Shown one piece after another: positions 26,570 through 32,228 of a stretch of DNA of 32,228 nt (position 1 is the stretch's first letter; each line of letters begins with the position of its first letter). Made by a program: the position numbers and the translations under genes. The stretch lies in assembly GCA_947479815.1 (NCBI GenBank), contig CANKAT010000034.1:1-32228 (forward strand), read 5' to 3'. This DNA comes from Sphingobacteriaceae bacterium (GTDB taxonomy: Bacteria; Bacteroidota; Bacteroidia; Sphingobacteriales; Sphingobacteriaceae). The notes under the pieces were generated by a model. The model was not told the origin of the DNA, did no database searches, and saw nothing but the letters and a program-made list of their open reading frames with translations.

Positions 26570-28366
26570 ATGATTTTTTATCAAACTATTTCAGCATTTT
26601 TCAAGGCAGAGATCACTAGATTAAAGCTTGTTCTGGTCTTGATCATGGTATTGGTTTATTCCTGTTCAAAGATATCTACCACCTTACCCAAAGCCTCATT
26701 TGACAATGGAGGCCTATTTTTACCAGATAATTTTGAGGCACTGGTAGTGGTTGACAGTATTGGTAAGGCCAGACATCTTACGGTGAATGCGAATGGAGAT
26801 ATCTATGTCAAGTTGACGTATAACCGTGCCATGAAGGGATCTGGAGGTACAGTGGCTTTACGTGATTCCAATAAGGATGGCCGGGCAGATTCGATCGTTT
26901 ATTTTGGAGATTATACGGATATAGGCAGCTCTGCTGTGGGTGTGACCATTCACAATGGTTACCTATATACAAGTACTGTAAATCAGGTATTAAGAAATAA
27001 ATTAAGGCGTGGACAATTGGTTCCTGACAGTAAAACAGAGGTTATACTTACTGATCTTGACCCTCATGTTGCAAAGAACTGGCATACCACCAAACCATTG
27101 GCCTTTGATAAAAAGGGATTGATGTATGTTCCTTTTGGTTCACCATCAGATGCCGGACAGGATATGTCTAAATACGGCCCAACCGGAATACCGGGTGGTA
27201 AAGGTTTAGATCCTTCACCAGAACGAATTGATCATGCCGGAATTTGGCGTTTTGATGCCAATAAAATTGGTCAAACACAAAAGGATGGGTATAAATATGC
27301 TACGGGTATCCGGAGTGTGGTAGGTATGACATGGAACAATGCGGATGACCATTTATATGCTGTGATGAATGGAATTGATAATTTTCGTACCCTTTATCCC
27401 GACCTATATACGGCATGGCAAGCTGCGGTTCTTCCGTCAGAGCCTTTGCTGAAGGTTACTGAAGGTTCAGATTTTGGATGGCCTTATGCTTATTATGATC
27501 AGTTACTGAAAAAGAATATGCTGCAGCCTGGTTATGGTGGAGATGGTAAAATAATTGGTAGAGCAGCCAACTTCGATGTGCCGGTTATTGGTTTTCCTGG
27601 ACACTGGGCACCAATGGATGTTTTATTTTATCAGGGTAATCAGTTTCCAGATCGGTATAAAAAGGGTGCTTTCGTTGCTTTTCATGGTTCTACCGACCGC
27701 TCGCCCTATCCACAGGCCGGTTATATTGTTTGCTTTGTTCCTTTTGAAAACGGGCAACCCAATGGTAAAATGGAGGTATTTGCAGATGGTTTTACCGGTG
27801 TTGATACAGTTGTGAATACAAGTGATGCCGTTTATAGGCCTATGGGGCTTTCAACCGGTCCGGATGGCTCATTATACATTTCAGAATCAAACAAAGGAAA
27901 GATTTGGAGGGTTATGTATAAAGGAGATAAAAACAAATTTGGTGACCCGCAGCTGGCAAAGATGGAGCTTCGTAAGCAGAGGTCTTATATCAAAACACCG
28001 GATGTTGTCAAAGATAATCTGCAACGAGGAGATCGGTTGGCTGGGAGCATTTTATATACTACTTATTGTGCAAGTTGCCATCAAAGTAATGGAAAGGGAG
28101 ACGATAGCAGATTTCCTCCGCTTGCCGGATCAGATTGGGTGATAGGAGATAAAACCAGGCTGATCAATGCTATTCTAAATGGCCTTGAAGGTGAAATTAA
28201 AGTGAATGGACAATCTTGGCAAGGTTTAATGCCTGCCCATGCCAAAATATTGGATGATCATGCAATTGCATCTATATCAACCTATATCCGACAAAGTTTT
28301 GGAAATAAGGCCAGTGCAGTGAGTGCCGTTGAGGTCAGTAAATTAAGAAATGTAACAATGCCATAA
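26570..28366 (+). CDS. Lipoprotein L-sorbosone/aldose-dehydrogenase-like propeller with C-terminal cytochrome c
   Basis: A 598-residue lipoprotein (lipobox LVYSC, Cys32). Residues about 50-465 form a PQQ-dependent sugar-dehydrogenase-like beta-propeller related to sorbosone dehydrogenase and soluble glucose dehydrogenase, with NWHTTKPLAFD, GIRSVVGMTWN and EGSDFGWPYAYYD segments. Residues about 485-585 are a class I cytochrome c: Cys500-x-x-Cys503-His504 and the distal Met554 (GLMPAH). It would oxidise an aldose or aldehyde in the periplasm and hand electrons to the respiratory chain. No acidic outer-surface sorting motif follows the cysteine, so it probably faces the periplasm. No PQQ biosynthesis genes are in the window. 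Confidence 0.87.
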   Translation: MIFYQTISAFFKAEITRLKLVLVLIMVLVYSCSKISTTLPKASFDNGGLFLPDNFEALVVVDSIGKARHLTVNANGDIYVKLTYNRAMKGSGGTVALRDSNKDGRADSIVYFGDYTDIGSSAVGVTIHNGYLYTSTVNQVLRNKLRRGQLVPDSKTEVILTDLDPHVAKNWHTTKPLAFDKKGLMYVPFGSPSDAGQDMSKYGPTGIPGGKGLDPSPERIDHAGIWRFDANKIGQTQKDGYKYATGIRSVVGMTWNNADDHLYAVMNGIDNFRTLYPDLYTAWQAAVLPSEPLLKVTEGSDFGWPYAYYDQLLKKNMLQPGYGGDGKIIGRAANFDVPVIGFPGHWAPMDVLFYQGNQFPDRYKKGAFVAFHGSTDRSPYPQAGYIVCFVPFENGQPNGKMEVFADGFTGVDTVVNTSDAVYRPMGLSTGPDGSLYISESNKGKIWRVMYKGDKNKFGDPQLAKMELRKQRSYIKTPDVVKDNLQRGDRLAGSILYTTYCASCHQSNGKGDDSRFPPLAGSDWVIGDKTRLINAILNGLEGEIKVNGQSWQGLMPAHAKILDDHAIASISTYIRQSFGNKASAVSAVEVSKLRNVTMP

Positions 28367-28371
28367 TGATT

Positions 28372-28388
28372 CCTTATTCACAATAAGG
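28372..28388 (+). repeat. Hairpin between the dehydrogenase and ridA-like genes
   Basis: CCTTATT and AATAAGG form a seven-base-pair stem with a CAC loop just after the dehydrogenase stop. There is no T-tract, so it is more likely an mRNA stability or processing element than a terminator. Confidence 0.45.
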
Positions 28389-28444
28389 GCTTAGTATATT
28401 TATTAGTACATTAGTTTAACCCATCAAAAATCAAACATAAAAAA

Positions 28445-28909
28445 ATGAAATCAACCATCTTAATTGGTTCTTTGCTCGTTTTTGGATTAACTTCCTGCGT
28501 AGGCAATTTGACAAGCGAATCGAAAAATGTTAGCGCTGAACGGAAAAATATTATGCCAGAAGGATATAACCGTGGATTGCCATTCACACCCGGAATTCTG
28601 GTTGATGGTACACTTTATGTAGCAGGATTTAGCGGTGAAGATCCAAAAACCGGTGTTATTCCTGAAGAATTTGAGACCGAAGTTAAGCAGGCACTAGACA
28701 AGATCGGTGTAATTTTAAAGGAAGCAGATATGGATTATAAAGATGTTGTTTCTGTTCAGGTATATCTTACAGATATGGAGCTTTTTGAGCGGATGAATGT
28801 TGTTTATCGCACCTATTTTGATGAGCCACGTCCAACGCGTTCAATTATGGGAATTAAAAGTCTGATTGGCCCTGCAAGAATTGAGATCACGGTAACTGCA
28901 CGTAAATAA
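28445..28909 (+). CDS. Lipoprotein RidA-family enamine/imine deaminase
   Basis: A 154-residue Rid (YjgF/YER057c/UK114) protein preceded by a lipoprotein signal: hydrophobic core, then LTSC with Cys18. The Rid core runs from about residue 40 to the end, with VSVQVYLTDMELFERMN and the signature PTRS holding Arg132, equivalent to the essential Arg105 of RidA, then PARIEITVTA. Rid proteins hydrolyse reactive enamines/imines released by PLP-dependent eliminases, normally in the cytosol. A membrane-anchored, periplasm-facing version next to an exported PLP enzyme gene (two genes downstream) is coherent. The trimeric assembly expected of Rid proteins would still be possible with lipid anchors. Catalytic activity is inferred from Arg132. 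Confidence 0.9.
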   Translation: MKSTILIGSLLVFGLTSCVGNLTSESKNVSAERKNIMPEGYNRGLPFTPGILVDGTLYVAGFSGEDPKTGVIPEEFETEVKQALDKIGVILKEADMDYKDVVSVQVYLTDMELFERMNVVYRTYFDEPRPTRSIMGIKSLIGPARIEITVTARK

Positions 28910-28964
28910 GCGCTCAGCTAATTGAAATTGAGCTAAATAGCAATTGATTAATAATTAATAATTT

Positions 28965-29705
28965 ATGAATATAAATATATCCGATAATCCTGTCGAATTA
29001 GGAAAAGTGTCTGCTGCTGCTGCTGTAGAGGGAATAATTAATGCAATTAAAGAGAAAGGACAGGCTAATGTTATTCTTGCTACTGGTGCAAGTCAGTTTG
29101 AAACGTTAAAGAACTTAGTTGAAAATACAACTATAGATTGGTCAAAGGTGGTGATGTTTCATCTTGATGAATATATCGGCCTTCCTGAAACAGCACCTGC
29201 AAGTTTCAGGAAATACCTGAATGAACGGTTTTTAAATTTGGTAAGTCCGCTTAAAGCCAGTTATCTGGTTAATGGTGAAACAGATCCTGAAGGAGAATGT
29301 AAGCGTTTAAATCAGATCATTACCGATCACCCAATTGATGTGGCATTCGTTGGAATTGGCGAAAATGGGCATCTAGCTTTCAATGATCCTCCTGCTGATT
29401 TTGATACACTCTCACCTTATATTGTTGTAGATCTGGATGAAAAATGTCGTTTGCAACAGTTTAATGAAGGATGGTTTCCCTCATTATCTGAAGTTCCGAA
29501 GAAGGCAATAAGTATGTCAATCAAACAGATTTGCAAATCAAAATTGATTATTTGTTCCGTTCCGGATAGCAGGAAAGCTGAGGCTGTTAAAAATACATTG
29601 GAGAATAAGGTAAGTAATAATGATCCTGCGAGTATTTTACAGACACATGCTAATTGTTTATTCTTTCTGGATAAATCTTCTGCATCCTTGCTTTCAAAAA
29701 ATTAG
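28965..29705 (+). CDS. NagB-like glucosamine-6-phosphate deaminase/isomerase family protein
   Basis: A 246-residue cytosolic protein of the NagB/6-phosphogluconolactonase superfamily. It has LATGAS (phosphate loop, residues 38-43), FHLDEY with the proton-transfer Asp68, and [14 protein letters not shown] with His136. Compared with E. coli NagB, the D-x-H pair reads Asn134-x-His136 and the glutamate of the following N-E-P is Asp141; Asn at the first position also occurs in shorter Bacillus-type enzymes. It probably isomerises and deaminates an amino-sugar phosphate, possibly not GlcN6P itself. It lacks an export signal, so it would act downstream of uptake. It supports an amino-sugar substrate for the operon. 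Confidence 0.85.
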   Translation: MNINISDNPVELGKVSAAAAVEGIINAIKEKGQANVILATGASQFETLKNLVENTTIDWSKVVMFHLDEYIGLPETAPASFRKYLNERFLNLVSPLKASYLVNGETDPEGECKRLNQIITDHPIDVAFVGIGENGHLAFNDPPADFDTLSPYIVVDLDEKCRLQQFNEGWFPSLSEVPKKAISMSIKQICKSKLIICSVPDSRKAEAVKNTLENKVSNNDPASILQTHANCLFFLDKSSASLLSKN

Positions 29706-29728
29706 TCCCACTAGTATAAAATGGTATC

Positions 29729-30940
29729 ATGAAACGTAGAGAACTGATTAAATATTTATCTGTAGCACCCTTGGCAGGAGGTCTAACTACTGTTCCATTA
29801 ACTACTGCAAGTGCTGCAAGCTCTATTGTTAAGAGAGACCTGATTAAGGAATTAGGTTTAAGAACATTTATCAATGCCTATGGTGTTTATACCACCCATA
29901 CTGCTTCTTTGATGGCTGATGAGGTAATAGAAGCAATAAATGGGGCTTCAAGAAAATATGTTTTGTATAATGACCTACAGGATAAAGTTGGCGAAAAGAT
30001 CGCAGCCATGTGTCATGCTGAATCTGCTATGGTTACTTCTGGTTGTTGGTCGGCATTGGTGTTGGGAACTGCTGGGATCCTCACTGGAATGGACAAGATC
30101 AAAGTAGCCAAGTTGCCAGATGTTACTGATTTTGAACGGAATGAAGTGATTTTGCAGAAAACACATAGCGGTTCTTATGACCATGCCTTAAGTAATACCG
30201 GAATAAAGCGAATTTTCGTTGAAACTGCGGAAGAATTCGAGAAGGCTGTCAATTCTAAAACTGCTATGACCTGGTTCTACAATGAAGCAGCTCCATGGGG
30301 CAAAATAGGACATGATCAGTGGCTTTCTTTATCAAAAAAACATAAAATTCCTGCAATGGTTGATATTGCTGCCGATGTTCCACCTGTTGAGAATCTTTGG
30401 AAATTCAATGATATGGGCTATGACGTGGTTTGTGTTTCAGGAGGAAAAGCTATTCGCGGTCCGCAGAGTGCCGGAATTTTGATGGGAAGAAAAGAAATTA
30501 TTGCAGCCGCCCGTTTGAGTGCTCCTCCAGGAGGAAATAATATTGGTCGCGGAATGAAGGTTAATAAGGAAGAGGTGTTTGGTATGTATGCGGCATTAGA
30601 TCGCTTCATCAATCTTGATCAAGGTAAGGAATGGAAAATGTGGGAAGATCGTGCCCATGTTATTTTAAATGCAGTAAAAAAAGTGAAAGGTGTTCAAGCT
30701 GAGATCTTTGTCCCACCAATAGCCAATGTAACTCCTACCTTGAGAATATCTTGGGACCAATCGCTAATAAAGCTAAGCACCAAAGAGATGACTCTCAATC
30801 TTAGAAATGGTGAACCCTCTATTGAAGCTCCAAAAAGCATTAATGATGCCATGATACTGTCTGTTTGGATGATGCAGACTGGCGAGGAAAAGATTGTGGC
30901 CAAAAGATTTACTGAAGAATTAATTAAAGCATCAGTTTAA
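29729..30940 (+). CDS. Tat-exported SelA-like PLP-dependent enzyme (ammonia-lyase/dehydratase family)
   Basis: A 403-residue fold-type I PLP enzyme of the SelA-related group that includes D-glucosaminate-6-phosphate ammonia-lyase (DgaE). The Schiff-base lysine is Lys240 (VSGGKAIRGPQ), Asp212 of VDIAADVPP pairs with the pyridine nitrogen, and the TSGCWSAL phosphate-side helix is at 103-110. It is not selenocysteine synthase: it lacks that enzyme's N-terminal tRNA-binding region and sits in a sugar operon. Unusually it begins with a Tat-like signal (KRRELIKYL, then a Gly/Ala/Thr core to about residue 30), implying export of folded holoenzyme. SelA-like and COG3964 genes are also neighbours in other phyla (the EF_0837 region of Enterococcus). 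Confidence 0.85.
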   Translation: MKRRELIKYLSVAPLAGGLTTVPLTTASAASSIVKRDLIKELGLRTFINAYGVYTTHTASLMADEVIEAINGASRKYVLYNDLQDKVGEKIAAMCHAESAMVTSGCWSALVLGTAGILTGMDKIKVAKLPDVTDFERNEVILQKTHSGSYDHALSNTGIKRIFVETAEEFEKAVNSKTAMTWFYNEAAPWGKIGHDQWLSLSKKHKIPAMVDIAADVPPVENLWKFNDMGYDVVCVSGGKAIRGPQSAGILMGRKEIIAAARLSAPPGGNNIGRGMKVNKEEVFGMYAALDRFINLDQGKEWKMWEDRAHVILNAVKKVKGVQAEIFVPPIANVTPTLRISWDQSLIKLSTKEMTLNLRNGEPSIEAPKSINDAMILSVWMMQTGEEKIVAKRFTEELIKASV

Positions 30941-30956
30941 GACCTAGCGTATTTAT

Positions 30957-32210
30957 ATGAGCCTCAAAAAATTATTTTTCTTTTCAGTTTTGATATCTTT
31001 CTCTGTTACTGTTCAGGCACAATTGCCTTATCGCTTGTTGATTAAGGGTGGGCACGTAATCGATGCAAAAAACACTATTGATGAAGTGATGGATATTGCA
31101 ATTCAGAATAATAAGATTGTTCGTGTTGCAAAGAATATTGATACGTTAATGGCTCAACAGGTTATTCATGCAGAGGGCATGTACGTTACACCAGGGCTGA
31201 TTGATATTCATGCCCATGTTTTTTATGGTTTTGATCCGGATAGTTATTTAAGTGGAGGAACAGTTGCAGTACTTCCTGATCAATCTACGTTTCGTTCAGG
31301 AGTAACTACAGTGGTTGATGCTGGAGGTGCCGGTTGGAGATCATTCGGGACATTTAAAAAAAATATCATTGATGTTTCAAAAACTAGAGTCCTGTCTTTG
31401 CTAAATATTGTTGGAGAGGGGATGAGAGGAATAGAGCAATATGAGCAAAATGTGAGTGATATGGATGCAAGAAGAACTGCAGATACGGCCCTTGCTCATA
31501 AAAAAGATATCGTGGGGTTTAAGGTTGCCCATTTTACAGGTTCAGAATGGACCCCGGTTCAGCGAGGTGTTGATGCCGGAAAATTTGCCAATATGCCTGT
31601 AATGATTGATCTGAACAGCCTTTATTTTTCAATTGAAGAACTATTTACAAAGTATCTCCGCCCTGGAGATATTTATACACACACCTTTATACAATCTTCA
31701 AGGGGAGTGGTAGATCCAATTGTAGATTTGAAAACCCGCAAGTTAAAACCATTTGTTCTAGAAGCTCAGAAAAAGGGAATTGTATTCGATGTTGGCTTTG
31801 GCGGCGGCAGTTTCAATTTTAATCAGGCCTTGCCTGCCTTAAAAGCAGGATTTTATCCAAATACGATGGGCACTGATCTTCATCAGGGCAGTGTAAATGG
31901 AGCCATGAAAGACCAAATGAACGTTTTATCTATTTTCCTTTCCATGGGTATGAAAATCCCTGAACTCATCAAAGCAAGTACCTGGACACCTGCTCAGGTA
32001 ATCAAGAGAGAAGAACTTGGTAATCTGTCTGAAGGTTCAGTAGCTGATATTGCGATTTTAAGTATGCGTAATGGAAATTTCGGTTTCAGAGATGTTGCAG
32101 GAAATAAATATTGGGGCAAACAAAAGTTTGAATGTGAAATGACCATTAGAGATGGTAAGATTGTCTATGATTTGAATGCGATTGCAGGATTGATTCGTCA
32201 AGTAAAATAA
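30957..32210 (+). CDS. Exported COG3964-type amidohydrolase with an altered metal site (paralogue C)
   Basis: A 417-residue paralogue of the two left-hand amidohydrolases, with a signal peptide (cleavage near TVQAQ). Metal ligands His85/His87 (DIHAH), Lys189 (VGFKVAH), His242 (YTHTF) and Asp307 (GTDLH) are kept. The strand-6 histidine of DVGHGGG is replaced by Phe281 (DVGFGGG, codon TTT). In subtype I amidohydrolases that histidine binds the beta metal, so this enzyme may be mononuclear, have changed specificity, or be inactive. All other conserved blocks are intact, arguing against decay. It starts 16 bases after the SelA-like gene and closes the visible operon; no terminator is seen before the window ends. 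Confidence 0.86.
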   Translation: MSLKKLFFFSVLISFSVTVQAQLPYRLLIKGGHVIDAKNTIDEVMDIAIQNNKIVRVAKNIDTLMAQQVIHAEGMYVTPGLIDIHAHVFYGFDPDSYLSGGTVAVLPDQSTFRSGVTTVVDAGGAGWRSFGTFKKNIIDVSKTRVLSLLNIVGEGMRGIEQYEQNVSDMDARRTADTALAHKKDIVGFKVAHFTGSEWTPVQRGVDAGKFANMPVMIDLNSLYFSIEELFTKYLRPGDIYTHTFIQSSRGVVDPIVDLKTRKLKPFVLEAQKKGIVFDVGFGGGSFNFNQALPALKAGFYPNTMGTDLHQGSVNGAMKDQMNVLSIFLSMGMKIPELIKASTWTPAQVIKREELGNLSEGSVADIAILSMRNGNFGFRDVAGNKYWGKQKFECEMTIRDGKIVYDLNAIAGLIRQVK

Positions 32211-32228
32211 ATTATCGCTTTAATTATA

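Noticed and set aside
29729-30940. L-seryl-tRNA(Sec) selenium transferase (SelA)
   Set aside because: It has an export signal, is shorter, lacks the N-terminal tRNA-binding region, and no selB, selC or selD is near.
21104-32210. Horizontally acquired island
   Set aside because: No integrase, tRNA boundary, insertion sequence or visible base-composition break marks the edges.

Overview
The window looks like the chromosome of a Bacteroidota bacterium, most likely a Sphingobacteriaceae-like soil or aquatic aerobe. Indications are an AT-rich genome, start codons without Shine-Dalgarno sequences, promoter elements of the TAnnTTTG type, an outer-membrane beta-barrel protein with a carboxypeptidase-regulatory-like N-terminal domain, a MoaC-MoaB fusion, and many exported or lipid-anchored enzymes. 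The genus is inference. I see no tRNA, rRNA, CRISPR array, transposase or phage gene, and no SusC/SusD pair.

Layout. (1) 162-3757, minus strand: a SAM methyltransferase and two tandem exported COG3964-type amidohydrolases (B then A). (2) 3985-7835, plus strand: a GH33 sialidase, then a two-gene molybdenum hydroxylase (2Fe-2S subunit and Tat-exported molybdopterin subunit) closed by a strong terminator. (3) 8143-10842: a DnaJ-KTSC protein on plus, then moaCB and a secreted LpqC/CE1-like esterase on minus. moaCB and the esterase are separated by an unusual three-block simple-repeat region. (4) 11017-15655, plus: lutA-lutB-lutC and a malate synthase as one operon (lactate oxidation plus glyoxylate use). 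(5) 15730-18084, plus: a sulfatase and a class A beta-lactamase-fold serine hydrolase; convergent to them is an 876-residue outer-membrane barrel (18121-20751, minus). (6) 21104-32210, plus: nine closely spaced genes encoding two Tat-exported AGE-family proteins, an aldo-keto reductase, a PL10-like lyase, a lipoprotein sugar dehydrogenase with a haem-c domain, a lipoprotein RidA, a NagB-like deaminase, a Tat-exported SelA-like PLP enzyme and a third exported COG3964 amidohydrolase.

The most interesting part is region 6. A PLP-dependent SelA-like enzyme (the family of D-glucosaminate-type ammonia-lyases), a RidA enamine/imine deaminase and a metallo-amidohydrolase all carry export signals and sit beside a periplasmic haem-linked sugar dehydrogenase. 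I infer a periplasmic route that oxidises, deacylates and deaminates an amino sugar or sugar-acid derivative, using enzymes whose relatives are normally cytosolic. The substrate cannot be read from sequence. The third amidohydrolase has lost one predicted metal-ligand histidine (His to Phe) that both left-hand paralogues keep.
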